A stretch of 64,000 bases of DNA from Bufo bufo (taxonomy: Eukaryota > Chordata > Amphibia > Anura > Bufonidae): NCBI RefSeq assembly GCF_905171765.1, contig NC_053392.1, forward strand, positions 111,372,465 to 111,436,464, given 5' to 3'. Shown one piece after another: positions 42,110 to 54,120 of this stretch (its first letter is position 1; the number at the start of each line of letters is the position of its first letter). The translations under genes were made by a program, and so were the position numbers. The notes below the pieces were generated by a model that saw only the letters and a program-made list of their open reading frames with translations, was not told the DNA's origin and searched no databases.

Positions 42110-44770
42110 CAATATAGACTCCCTGATCACCCCCCTGTCATTGATCACCCCCCTGTCATTGATCACCCCCCTGTAAGGCTCCATTCAGACGTTCGTATGT
42201 TTTTTACGGATCCACGGATACATGGATCGGATCCGCAAAACACATACGGACGTCTGAATGGAGCCTTACAGGGGGGTGATCACCACATATAGACTCCCTG
42301 ATCACCCCCCTGTTATTGATCACCCCCCTGTAAGGCTCCATTCACACGTCCGTATGTTTTTTTACGGATCCACGGATACATGGATCGGATCCGCAAAACA
42401 CATACGGACGTCTGAATGGAGCCTTACAGGGGGGTGATCAATGACAGGGGGTGATCACCCCATATAGACTCCCTGATCACCCCCCTGTCATTGATCACCC
42501 CCCTGTCATTGATCACCCCCCTGGAAGGCTCCATTCAGACGTCCGTATGTTTTTTACGAATCCACGGATATATGGATCGGATCCGCAAAACACATACGGA
42601 CGTCTGAATGGAGCCTTACAGGGGGGTGATCAATGACAGGGGGGTGATCACCCCATATAGACTCCCTGATCACCCCCCTGTCATTGATCACCCCCCTGTA
42701 AGGCTCCATTCAGACATCCGTATGTTTTTTACGGATCCACGGATACATGGATCGGATCCGCAAAACACATACGGACGTCTGAATGGAGCCTTACAGGGGG
42801 GTGATCAATGACAAGGGGGTGATCACCCCATATAGACTCCCTGATCCCCCCCTGTCATTGATCACCCCCCTGTCATTGATCACCCCCCTGTAAGGCTCAA
42901 TTCAGACGTCCGTATGTTTTTTACAGCTCCACGGATACATGGATCGGATCCGCAAAGCACAAATGGAAATCTGAATGGAGCCTTACAGGGGGGTGATCAA
43001 TGACAGAGGGGGTGATCACCCCATATAGACTCCCTGATCATCCCCCCCTGTCATTGATCACCCCCTGTCATTGATCACCCTCTGTAAGGCTCCATTCAGA
43101 CGTCCGTATGTTTTTTACAGATCCACGGATACATGGATCAGATCCGCAAAACACATACGGACATTTGAATGGAGCCTTACAGGGGGGTGATCAATGACAG
43201 GGGGGTGATCACCCCATATAGACTCTCTGATTACCCCCCTGTCATTGATCACCCCCCTGTCATTGATCACCCCCCTGTAAGGCTCCATTCAGACATCAGT
43301 ATGTTTTTCACAGATCCACGGATACATGGATCGGATCCGCAAAACACATATGGACATCTGAATGGAGCCTTACAGGGGGGTGATCAATGACAGGGGGGTG
43401 ATCACCCCATATAGACTCCCTGATCACACCCCTGTCATTGATCACCCCACTGTCATTGATCACCCCCCTGTAAGGCTCCATTCAGACATCCGTATATGTT
43501 TTTTATGGATCCACGGATACATGGATCGGATCCGCAAAACACATACGGACGTCTGAATGGAGCCTTACAGGGGGGTGATCAATGACAGGGGGGTGATCAC
43601 CCCATATAGACTCCCTGATCACCCCCCTGTCATTGATCACCCCCCTGTCATTGATCACCCCCCTGTAAGGCTCCATTCAGACGTCCGTATGTGTTTTGCG
43701 GATCCAATCCATGGATCCGTGGATCCGTAAAACACATACGGATGTCTGAATGGAGCCTTACAGGGGGGTGATCAATGACAGGGGGGTGATCACCCCATAT
43801 AGACTCTCTGATTACCCCCCTGTCATTGATCACCCACCTGTCATTGATCACCCCCCTGTAAGGCTCCATTCAGACATCAGTATGTTTTTTACAGATCCAC
43901 GGATACATGGATCGGATCCGCAAAACACATATGGACATCTGAATGGAGCCTTACAGGGGGGTGATCAATGACAGGGGGTGATCACCCCATATAGACTCCC
44001 TGATCACACCCCTGTCATTGATCACCCCACTGTCATTGATCACCCCCCTGTAAGGCTCCATTCAGACATCCGTATATGTTTTTTATGGATCAACGGATAC
44101 ATGGATCGGATCCGCAAAACACATACGGACGTCTGAATGGAGCCTTACAGGGGGGTGATCAATGACAGGGGGGTGATCACCCCATATAGACTCCCTGATC
44201 ACCCCCCTGTCATTGATCACCCCCCTGTCATTGATCACCCCCCTGTAAGGCTCCATTCAGACGTCCGTATGTGTTTTGCGGATCCGATCCATGTATCCGT
44301 GGATCCATAAAAAACATTCGGATGTCTGAATGGAGCCTTACAGGGGAGTGATCACCCCATATAGACTCCCTGATCACCCCCCTATCATTGATCACCCCAC
44401 TGTCATTGATCACCCCCCTGTAAGGCTCCATTCAGATGTCCGTATGTGTTTTGCGGATCCGATCCATGTATCCGTGGATCCATAAAAAACATACGGACGT
44501 CTGAATGGAGCCTTACAGGTGGGTGATCATCCCATATAGACTCCCTGATCACCCCCCTGTCATTGATCACCCCCCTGTAAGGCTCCATTCAGACGTCCGT
44601 ATGTGTTTTGCAAAACACGGACACCGCCGATCCGCAAAACACATACAGACGTATGAATGGAGCCTTACAGGGCGGTGATCAATGACAGGGGGGTGATAAC
44701 CCCATATACACTCCCTGATCACCCCCCTGTCATTGATCACCCCCCTGTAAGGCTCCATTCAGACATTTTT
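42110..44770. repeat. Palindromic tandem array of element B (15 units)
   Basis: The landmark aaggctc(c)attca occurs about every 157-197 bases from 42177 to 44751, fifteen times. Each unit is a hairpin separated by TGATCA and CCCCCCTGTCA blocks. Several units carry tgttttttacggatccacgg in place of tgttttgcggatccg, a variant absent from A. Confidence 0.9.
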
Positions 44771-46500
44771 TTGGCCCAAGTTTGCGGAAATTATTATTTT
44801 TTTTTTTTCCTTACAAAGTCTCACATTCCACTAACTTGTGACAAAAAATAAAAAATTCCATGAACTCACCATACCCCTCACGGAATCCAAATGCGTAAAA
44901 TTTTTTAGACATTTATATTCCAGACTTCTTCTCACGCTTTAGGGCCGCTAAAATGCCAGGGCAGTATAAATACCCCACATGTGACCCCATTTCGGGAAAA
45001 GACTCCCTAAGGTATTCCGTGAGGGGCATATTGAGTCCATGAAAGATTGAAATTTTTGTCCCAAGTTAGCGGAAAGGGAGACTTTGTGAAAAAAAAAATA
45101 ATAATAATCAATTTCCGCTAACTTGTGGCAAAAAAAAAAATTTGATGAACTCGCCATGCCCCTCATTGAATACCTTGGGGTGTCTTCTTTCCAAAATGGG
45201 GTCACATGTGGGGTATTTATACTGCCCTGGCATTTTAGGGGCCCTAAAGTGTGAGAAGAAGTCTGGGATCCAAATGTCTAAAAATGCCCTTCTAAAAGGA
45301 ATTTGGGCCCCTTTGCGCATTTAGGCTGCAAAAAAGTGTCACACATCTGGTATCGCTGTACTCAGGAGAAGTTGGGGAATGTGTTTTGGGGTGTCATTTT
45401 ACATATACCCATGCTGGGTGAGATAAATATTGAAAAGTTGTCTTTTGCCGAGATATTTCTCGCACTCAGCATGAGTATATGTAAAAAGACACCCCAAAAC
45501 ACATTGCCCAACTTCTCCTGAGTACGGCGATACCAGATGTGTGACACTTTTTTGCAGCCTAGGTGGGCAAAGGGGCCCACATTCCAAAGAGCACCTTTCG
45601 GATTTCACAGGGCATTTTTTACAGATTTTGATTTCAAACTACTTCTCACGCATTAGGGCCCCTAAAATGCCAGGCCAGTATAACTACCCCACAAGTGACC
45701 CCATTTTAGAAAGAAGACACCCCAAGGTATTCCGTGAGGGGCATGGCAAGTTCCTAGAATTCTTTATTTTTTGTCACAAGATAGCGGAATATGATGATTT
45801 TTTTTTTCTTTTTCTTTTTTTTCTTACAAAGTCTCATATTCCACTAACTTGTGATAAAAAATAAAAACTTCCATGTACTCACTATGCCCATCACTAAATA
45901 CCTGGGGGTGTCTTCTTTCCAAAATGGGGTCACTTGTGGGGTAGTTATACTGCCCTGGCATTCTAGGGGCCCTAATGTGTGGTAAGTAGTTTGAAATCAA
46001 AATGTGTAAAAAATGACATGTGAAATCCTAAAGGTGCTCTTTGGAATGTGGGCCCCTTTGCACACCTAGGCTGCAAAAAAGTGTCACACATCTGGTATCG
46101 CCGTACTCAGGAGAAGTTGGGCAATGTGTATTGTGGTGTCATTGTACATATACCCATGCTGGGTGAGAGAAATATCTCGATCAAATGCCAACTTTGTATT
46201 AAAAAATGGGAAAAGTTGTCTTTTGCCGAGATATTTCTCTCACCCAGCATGGGTATATGTAAAATGACACCCCAAAACACATTTGCCCAACTTCTCCTGA
46301 GTACGGCGATACCAGATGTGTGACACTTTTTTGCAGCCTAGGTGGGCAAAGGGGCCCACATTCCAAAGAGCACCTTTCGGATTTCACAGGTCATTTTTTA
46401 CACATTTTGATTTCAAACTACTTACCACACATTAGGGCCCCTAGAATGCCAGGGCAGTATAACTACCCCACAAGTGATCCCCACATTCTATGAACTCACT
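44765..46500. repeat. Long alternating inverted repeats of element B
   Basis: Same blocks as in A (gcagcctaggtgggcaaa, catgctgggtgaga, cctggcattttaggggccc) in alternating orientation, with palindrome centres near 45430 and 46200. Confidence 0.85.
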
Positions 46501-47048
46501 ATGCCTATCAGCAAATACCTTAAGGTGTCTACTTTCCGAAATGGGGTCATTTGTGGGGGTTTTCTTCTGTCTGGCCATTGTAGAACCTCAGGAAACATGA
46601 CAGGTGCTCAGAAAGTCAGAGCTGCTTCAAAAAGCGGAAATTCACATTTTTGTACCATAGTTTGTAAACGCTATAACTTTTACCCAAACCATTTTTTTTT
46701 TTACCCAAACATTTTTATTTTTAGTAAAGACATGTAGAACAATAAATTTAGAGAAAAATTTATATATGGATGTCGTTTTTTAAAAAAAAATTTACAACTG
46801 AAAGTGAAAAGTCATTTTTTTGCAAAAATTTAGTTAAATTTCGATTAATAACAAAAAAAGTTAAAATGTCAGCAGCAATGAAATACCACCAAATGAAAGC
46901 TCTATTAGTGAGAAGAAAAGGAGGTAAAATTCATTTGGGTGGTAAATTGCATGACCGAGCAACAAACGGTGAAAGTAGTGTAGTGCAGAAGTGTAAAAAG
47001 TGGCCTAGTCATTAAGGGTGTTTAAGCTAGGGGGGCTGAGGTGGTTAA

Positions 47049-47618
47049 ATCCGCTACCAATTAGTGCACCACACATACCATTGGTGGACAGCGGGACTTC
47101 CGGTATTGACATTAATTTCCGGGCTGTGGAACGCAAAGCGTTCCAAAGCGTGGTTTCCGGCGCCCAGAACAGAAGTTCCGGGCTATGGAGCGCATAGCGT
47201 TCCAAAGCATAGTTTCCGGTGCCCGGATAACATCCGCCCATCTGTTCCGATCATGTGACCTGCCGAAATTCCTGTTAGTGAACCACAGAGTGAGCACTTA
47301 CTTCCTGCTCACTGCGTTCCACATATATCAAATCGCATCCACCGATGCCAGGTACACTTGAAAATGTATGCATCGTACAAAATTAATAATACATAAAGTT
47401 GACCTGTCCCTTGCTGCTATAGCATTCTACATGGCATCAGTATAGCACGTTAGTTACCAGATTTATACATGATATGTTGACAAGGCAGTTTTAATCACAT
47501 GATCCCTCCATGTGGCTATTTAGTTTTAGGATAGCGTAGAATATGTGACCACCACAATTTCAGAATTCTCCAGAGGACAGTCCACAGTCAGTGGCCGTCA
47601 GTAGACAATGACATAATA
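47049..47618 (-). mobile_element. PLE terminal region, continued
   Basis: Non-coding. It contains a ~60-base tandem duplication (ttccgggctgtggaacgcaa and ttccgggctatggagcgcat, near 47115 and 47175). It lies between element B and Tc1 3 and is collinear on the minus strand with the PLE region holding the hammerhead at 40309. Confidence 0.5.
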
Positions 47619-47620
47619 TA

Positions 47621-48669
47621 CACTCAACTAAAGAATTATTAGGAACACCATACTAATACAGTGTTGGACCCCCTTTTGCCTTCAGAACTGCCTTAATTCT
47701 ACGTGGCATTGATTCAACAAGGTGCTGATAGCATTCTTTAGAAATGTTGGCCCATATTGATAGGATAGCATCTTGCAGTTGATGGAGATTTGAGGGATGC
47801 ACATCCAGGGCATGAAGCTCCCGTTCACCACATCCCAAAGATGCTCTATTGGGTTCAGATCTGGTGATTGTGGGGGTCATTTTAGTACAGTGAACTCATT
47901 GTCATGTTCAAGAAACCAATTTGAAATGATTTGAGCTTTGTGACATGGTGCATTATCCTGCTGGAAGTAGCCATCAGAGGATGGATACATGTTCTCATTC
48001 TGTTTACGCCAAATTCGGACTCTACCATTTGAATGTCTCAACGGAAATCGAGACTCATCAGACCAGGCAACATTTTTCCAGTCTTCAACAGTCCAATTTT
48101 GGTGAGCTCGTGCAAATTGTAGCCTCTTTTTCCTATTCTTAGTGGAGATGAGTGGTACCCGGTGGGGTCTTCTGCTGTTGAAGCCCATCCGCCTCAAGGT
48201 TGTGCGTGTTGTGGCTTCACAAATGCTTTGCTGCATACCTCGGTTGTAACGAGTGGTTATTTCAGTCAACGTTGCTCGTCTATCAGCTTGAATCAGTCGG
48301 CCCATTCTCCTCTGACCTCTAGCATCCACAAGGCATTTTCGCCCACAGGACTGCCGCATACTGGATGTTTTTCCCTTTTCACACCATTCTTTGTAAACCC
48401 TAGAAATGGTTTTGTGTGAAAATCCCAGTAACTGAGCAGATTGTGAAATACTCAGACCGGCCCGTCTGGCACCAACAACCATGCCACGCTCAAAATTGCT
48501 TAAATCACCTTTCTTTGCCATTCTGACATTCAGTTTGGCGTTCAGGAGATTGTCTTGACCAGGACCACACCCCTAAATGCATTGAAGCAACTGCCATGTG
48601 ATTGGTTGACTAGATAATTGCATTAATGAGAAATAAAACAGGTGTTCCTAATAATTCTTTAGGTGAGTG
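47621..48669 (-). mobile_element. Tc1/mariner element 3, internally deleted
   Basis: TA at 47619-47620 and 48670-48671. Ends are CACTCAACTAAAGAATTATT and its inverted partner (ctttaggtgagtg). Both ends are present; the loss is internal. Confidence 0.95.
47653..48521 (-). pseudogene. Tc1-like transposase with internal deletion
   Basis: Starts at ATG 48521 (MAKKGDLSNFERGMVVGARR). It has helix-turn-helix segments, the first catalytic aspartate in VAWSDESRFPL, the second in GYFQQDNAPCHKA and the glutamate in SPDLNPIEHLW. Between ENMYPSS and DGYFQQDN the usual glycine-rich catalytic-core segment is missing, so the first and second aspartates are far too close. There is also a tryptophan-to-stop change just after NEFTVLK (near 47877) and a frameshift near 47850. 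Inactive. Confidence 0.92.
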
Positions 48670-49474
48670 TATATCGCTAATGTCCATTCCGATACATCAG
48701 ACTTAGATGCTTCACGCATCCGGCCCAATTATTGGGACACTTAAAAGATTCACTATGAAGCCGGGTCATTAATTGACAGATAGGGGCACTGCAGGCGCAG
48801 CACCTAATCACAAGAAACAGGAAAAGGTTAGTCTCTCATTTATATCTAATGGAGCCTGTGATCTAAAGCGGTGGATCCATGTGCATTCTTTTTGTAGAAT
48901 TTTTCTGTCCCAGTCCCCGCCCCTTTGTGACGTTGGAACCAGTTACAAGACAGAAAACTTCAGGCATCTGGGGTCCCCCCCATGAAATTCATTTACATGT
49001 GAGGCTACTGGTGTGATGTTCTTTTTGACCACATCATTCACATGTTCACAGACTCTCCTCCGTACTTCTCTAATAGTCTTGCCTATATAGTCCTTAGGAC
49101 AAGGACACTGGCAAATATAGATTGCCCCCTTGCTATGACAATTGCAAAAATCCCTGACTTTGAAGATTTGTCCCGTGACCGCGCATGTCACTGTCTTGGA
49201 AGTTGACATATACTTACATGCTTTGCATGATCCGCACTTAAACATGCCTGAGGGTTTACGGTCAAGCCAAGTGCCTTTCCTAATGGGAGGAGTAAAGTGG
49301 CTATGGACAAGGCGGTCCCTAAGACTCCTACCACGTTTGTAACTGACGCTCGGTTTCTTTGTCAGGATGTCACTTACATCAGGGTCCATCTGAAGTATGG
49401 GCCAATACATAGGCGTGCGCAGCCTATTGCATTAGGGTGTGCACCCTAAAGCACAAACACAGACGCAGCGCACG

Positions 49475-49560
49475 CACCTGTGTATGTATGTATATATATA
49501 TTATATACACATACATACACACACACACACATATATATACACAAATACACTCTGTATACA
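49475..49560. repeat. Microsatellite
   Basis: Runs of tgtatgta, tatata and cacacaca dinucleotide and tetranucleotide repeats. Confidence 0.9.
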
Positions 49561-49618
49561 TACATACAGACCTGCACTATCAATATAATGAAGGGAGAAG
49601 AAATCATTTTTAAACTTA

Positions 49619-50130
49619 CCGTATTTTTCGCCCTATAAGACGCTCTATTCGCCCTATAAGGTTTTAGAGAGGGACAATAAGAAAAAAAAAATTCATTACA
49701 CCTCAGGTCAGACCACCAATCAGACCCCCAATGTCAATAAGACCCCAATAAGACCTCAGATCAGACCCCAATATGAATGACCCCCAATCAGACCTCAGAT
49801 ACGAGCCCCAGTGCTTCATATCAATCCCCCGTGCCCCATATAAAATAAAAAAAAAAACACTTCCCTGCTCCGGACGCTGCCGCTCCTCACCGCTCGCGCT
49901 CGGTAATCCTCTTGTGCAGTATGCTGTGTGGGCACGCACAGTGTGAGGTCACAGCGCGGCCTCACACTGTGCGCAGCCTTCACAGTGGAGCGCATGAGGA
50001 CCAGGAAGAGGTGAGTATAGCGCTTCCTGGCCCTCTGGTACTAATAACTTGATTAGTATTCGCCCCATAAGACGCAGGGGCATTTTTCCCCCACTTTTGG
50101 GGGAAAAAATGCATCTTATGGGGCGAAAAA
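49619..50130. mobile_element. CGCCCTATAAGACGC-type element, short copy
   Basis: Starts CCGTATTTTTCGCCCTATAA after a TA and ends near tcttatggggcgaaaaa. The final bases of the right inverted repeat are lost. Same family as 59252-62056. Confidence 0.75.
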
Positions 50131-50394
50131 GTGCAGCACGAGGGTGACAGAACCAGTGTTTCCTCTAAGCCTTGGCAGCTGCTGAGCGGGATCAGCTCAG
50201 AGCTGGGCACAGCGCCATCAAAGGTGGGCGATAGGAAAACCTAAGATAATTGTCACATCAAAGAGCATAAAAACCACTGCGCCATCCCATACAATACAGT
50301 ATAACCCCTGCACCATCCCGTACAATATACAGCATTGTCCTCTCTGTTATCACTGGACATTGCTCTCCATATATAAACCATACGGGGGAAAAAA

Positions 50395-51000
50395 TCTCAT
50401 TGATCCAGAGAACTTGCATAGAAAACTAATAACCAAGAGGCTAAACAAAACCCTGTTTCTGACCCTTATGTTAAAACATAACTTTCATTTGATTGCTCTA
50501 ATACCTAAAGGAAAAAAAAAAAATTTAAAAGCTGCTGTTTCTCTAGATGACCTTATGTTGATAGTAGTGGTAATAGAGTCTCAAGGGTCTATAAAAGCAG
50601 CTACACTATTTTTGCAGACCTTTGAGACTCTATTAACACTACTATAAAAATAAGGTCATCTAAAGAAACAGTAGGTTTTAAAAAAAATAATTCCTTTAGG
50701 TGTTAAAACATAACTTTCATTAGATTGCTCTAACACCTAAACGGAAAAAAATAAATAAAATGCTTTTTCTCTAGATGACCTTATGTTAATAGTAGTGTTA
50801 ATAGAGTCTCAAAGGTCTGTAAAAATAGTGTAGCTGCTTTTATAGACCCCTGAGACTCTATTACCACTACTATAAGGTCATCTAGAGAAACAGCAGCTTT
50901 TTAAAATGATTTTTTTCCATTAGGTGTTAAAGCAATCAAATGAAAGTTATGTTTTAACATAAGGGTCAGAAGCAGGGTTTTTTTTAGCCTCTGTCTTGGC
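50395..51000. repeat. Nested inverted repeats
   Basis: ctctagatgaccttatgtt, gtggtaatagagtctcaa, gcagctacactattttt and catttgattgctcta occur in alternating orientation, four or more times. Outer arms are gacccttatgttaaaacata against tatgttttaacataagggtc. Confidence 0.9.
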
Positions 51001-52560
51001 TATTAGTTTTTCAATTCATAAAGCTCCACATGGAGCTCCCACCCAGCAGTAGATAGAAGCCTGCAGGACACTTCACCTGAGCACATGGTGATGGCTCCCT
51101 TCCTATGCTGTCCCTGGCACTTCATCAGCAGCAGGGGCGGCGCGCTTCCTGTCTTCATAATAACTGAAAAGGAAGCTACTGCTGCTGTGTTCAGCTCCCG
51201 AGAGAAGGGGGTGTGAGAGGATCAGCCAATAGCAGGGCAGCCAGCTGATACTGGCCAATCAGCAGCCTTCTCCCTTATAACAGAGCTCTGTAATGTACAG
51301 AGCTCTGTTATTGGAGATTTCAGGCATCAGCTGTATTGCTCTGCTGCCTGCAGTGCCGCACATTGTAAACCTCAAGTCGGCTTGATTAGGGTGTGCCCAG
51401 GCACACCCGGCACACCCCGTGCGCACGCCTATGGGCCAATATCTCTTCAGTGTCATCATGACCTGTTCATTAGCTGAGTCAAAAGTAGATATGATCCGAG
51501 GAGGTTTACTTTTGTGGTCATCTCTTTGTTTGGGGACTAGGAGACTAGTGCGATCCTGATGTACTGCATTTTTAAAAGCTTCCTTAAGATGTTTCTGAGG
51601 GTATCCCCTCTCTCTAAACCTCATTTGGAGCTTCCTTGCCTCATTATAGAAGGTCTCATTGTCTGAGCAATTCCTTTATACGCGAAGATAGTGCCCCCTC
51701 GGGATCCCCCGTTTTAGAGGTTTCGGGATGATGGCTCTTCCAGTGTAACAGGGAATTCGTGGCAGTCGCCTTTTTATGGATGTCGGTGGTTAGTTTATCC
51801 CAATCCTTCGTGACACGAACATCCAGAAAGGCGATCGTCTTGGGGTCAATTTCAAATGTGAATTTGAGGGCAATTTGATTGTCATTGAGCTCAGTTATAA
51901 ACTTACTGAATTCATCTCCGCCACCCTTCCAGACCAGAAAAATGTCATCAATATAGTGTGTCCAGACAATGATCTCGTCTGTCCACCAAGTAGCCTGGGC
52001 TGGAAAGATGCAGGTGTCCTCCCACCAGCCCAGGAAAAGTTTGGCATATGTAGGGGCACAGGGACTCCCCATAGCCCTCCCCCTGAGCTGGTGGAAGAAA
52101 CTTCCATTAAATAGAAAAAAAAATATGGGTCAGTATGAATTCAAGAAGCTTTAGAATAAAAATGTTATGAGTTCTGCAGTGTATCCCCCTAGTCCTGAGA
52201 AAATTTTCTACTGCAAAAAGTCCCCTTTGATGTGGTATAGAGCTATATAGGGATTCGAAGTCAATGCTTGCTAGGAGACATCCAGGGTCAAGACTAATAG
52301 TATCAATAAGTGTGTTATTGGTTTCGCTTACCTGCCAATTCCTTATGATGTATGTGTTCCCCTCTTCTTGCAGCCTGACCTCTGATAGAGACTCCTGTTC
52401 CTCCATTACTGGGATGAACAGGTTGTCTCTTCCCTGCTCCTTGGAGAGGGATTACCAGGGCGACTTAGGGTCTCTAGGATTCCTGAGTATGAGTCGTACT
52501 ACCATCGGGGTCCGCTTATACAGTGAGGAGTCAGGGAGAGGATTAACTGCATAAGCATGC

Positions 52561-53489
52561 ATCTAAAGATACTCACGTAGTCTATGAGAGGGAATCCTGG
52601 GATAAGTGGGATCCTACAAGAACCTGTAATATATAAAAAGGAAGAGAAAAAAATAGATATTGATACAGGGCAGTCCATGACCAATAATAACACAAAATAT
52701 AGATAGAGCGGATGTAATAAAGTACAGAAATCACCACCGGAATCACGGTAGGATCTACATTAGACTAACCCTTTAGAATAAATTAATAACATGAAGGTAT
52801 TAAGACTGTGATGATAACACATAAAAAATAATAAATAATAAAAAAGGAGAAAAGAAGTACAGTATAGGCAAATGTAGAGGGCGTTTGAAATTCCATATCA
52901 CAAGTAAAGGGTTATTAATATATATAAAATCAGGGAACCCATATTCAGAGATGTTGTTATAAGAAGTCTAACAATAAGGCTAGATGGTAAGAACTTAATG
53001 AGATCATCGCAAAGGTGCGTTAGGACCTGCAAGATACAGGGGAGAAAGAATACAAGTACCTCACAGATCTGACACTCTGCACTATCACCCTGAGCAGCCG
53101 CAATAAGCTCCATGATCGGACGGCACTGGCACTAAGTCAGTTGACATGCGCACATTGATGACGGCGCATAGATTAGTCGTCATCTAGAACGGAGAAGCGC
53201 ATATAGGTAGAACTGATATCAACCAGCAGCTAAGTGCCTAGACATGCGCAAGTGACCACAGAGACCGGCAATACAGTTTAAGTATTAGCGCAACTCATAC
53301 GGCGCAGATGAACCATCATTGGCTGTCGAAATATGAGGAGGAGCCATTTCAAGAACTATAGATGGTAGACACACCAAGAGTGGCTGAGCGTGTTTGACTC
53401 AGAGTAAGAGAGACACGCATTGGATAACAGAACAGATACGTCGATAGGGAGGTCTTATAAACCGGGATCCGCCCCCAACACACACTTTA
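52561..53489. other. PLE 2 upstream region, non-coding
   Basis: Lies upstream of the minus-strand PLE coding region. No credible frame; the segment is expected to include its 5' leader and the junction to the plus-oriented hammerhead region. Confidence 0.4.
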
Positions 53490-53543
53490 CTGCCCATACC
53501 CCTGAAGACGCCAAGTGCTTTGGCGAAACATGTCGGGGGGCAG
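53490..53543 (+). ncRNA. Second hammerhead ribozyme motif, plus strand
   Basis: Plus strand: stem I strand CTGCCC-ATA-CCC, core CTGAAGA, stem II CGCCAAGTGC/TTTGGCG, core GAAAC, tiny stem III, cleavage triplet GTC, then GGGGGGCAG, which pairs with both halves of the first stem I strand leaving ATA as a bulge. Position 7 of the core is variable in hammerheads, so CTGAAGA is acceptable. It is oriented opposite to the neighbouring PLE 2 frame. Confidence 0.9.
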
Positions 53544-54050
53544 ATAGTGTGTTTTTTAGCCAGTTTATGCATGTCTATGTAGTGATCTGTAGAGGACAGA
53601 GTATGAGAGAGTGTACCGCATGAGGACTTATGCTGTTGAAAGTAGCGCACTGTGCTAATAACAGAGCGCAATTACTCAGTACCGGAGCATTATTCTAACA
53701 GGCAGGAGAGCCTCAAACAGCTATTAATTATAAGCGCCCTCTAGTGGTATCACTCAGCAAACAGTATCACTGGCACCAATCACATATGTATATAGCATGC
53801 ATTGCTGATTATTTTAATAGAAGTGTTCGTAACATTTTAAGGACAAGAAATAAATGCTAAATTTTAGAATTAATAACACGTGTAAATCAGGGACATTTAT
53901 GGTCCTAGTGACCAACTGTAAATAATATAGGGAGAGGATTAGGGACGCTGTAGGAGACCTGCTCCCTTATTACTCCTTTTGGCCATGTTGATTCCCTTTT
54001 ACCCTTTGACACCGCACGGTGGGGGGTTTACCCCACTCCCCGCCGTGACA

Positions 54051-54118
54051 GTATCTCACACTGACAGATGCAGCCAAGGCTGCAAATTTAGTATTTGGCC
54101 CAAAATGGGTGTTTTTTT
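54051..54118. repeat. About 100-bp satellite, short middle segment
   Basis: Continuation of the 38830-39149 array (cactgacagatgcagccaag, then caaaatgggtgtttttttaa), interrupted at TTAA by element D. Confidence 0.9.
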
Positions 54119-54120
54119 AA

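Larger units (their letters stand above)
41699..47044. mobile_element. Element B: second copy of the A-type TTAA transposon
   Basis: TTAA is present at 41695-41698 and 47045-47048. It starts CTGCCTCCGGACC and ends GGGCTGAGGTGG. The order is as in A: four hairpins (41795-42013), palindromic array (42110-44770), long alternating inverted repeats (44765-46500), then the conserved right end (agctgcttcaaaaagcgg, gctataacttttacccaaac). It is 1.4 kb longer than A, mainly because its array has more units. Non-coding. Confidence 0.93.
49408..51433. mobile_element. Non-autonomous hAT element inside PLE 2
   Basis: GGCCAATA occurs at 49400-49407 and 51434-51441 (8-base duplication). Ends are CATAGGCGTGCGC and the inverted GCGCACGCCTATG. 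Removing the element and one duplication rejoins the PLE frame through RYWPILQMDP. The interior holds a microsatellite (49475-49560), a CGCCCTATAAGACGC element (49619-50130) and a large multi-palindrome (50395-51000). Confidence 0.95.
48810..52560 (-). pseudogene. Penelope-like element 2 protein, minus strand, split by a hAT element
   Basis: Coding segments on the minus strand are about 52560-51434 and 49399-48810. Recognisable: LLASIDFESLYSSIPHQRG (near 52270), GSPCAPTYAKLFLGWWED (52070), catalytic HYIDDIFLVWKGG (51950), IAFLDVRVTKD, and after the insertion the zinc-binding CGSCKACKYM with GIY-YIG nuclease AIYICQCPCPKDYIGKTIRE (near 49100). The last part (WDRKILQKECTWIHRFRS) is in a shifted frame near 48900. 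The region normally carrying the GRPIISG block is absent upstream of LLASIDF, suggesting a further internal deletion near 52330; several stops are present. Its 3' side leads into the minus-strand hammerhead region. Confidence 0.9.
39150..54050. mobile_element. 14.9-kb insertion bounded by TG...CA and 5-bp duplications (LTR with nested elements)
   Basis: GTATC occurs at 39145-39149 and 54051-54055, and the satellite phase is continuous if the block plus one GTATC is removed. The block starts TGTCACGGC and ends GCCGTGACA. TG/CA ends with a 5-base duplication are the hallmark of LTR retroelement integration. The left piece (39150 to about 39835) has a TATA-like ggcttatatc at 39407 and an AATAAA at 39806; the right piece (about 53900-54050) carries the end. 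I see no second LTR, so a solo LTR filled with later insertions is the simplest reading. Confidence 0.7.

Noticed and set aside
42110..44770. CRISPR-like regular array of repeats and spacers
   Set aside because: Units are whole palindromes of about 190 bases with no unique spacers, in a vertebrate-type genome.
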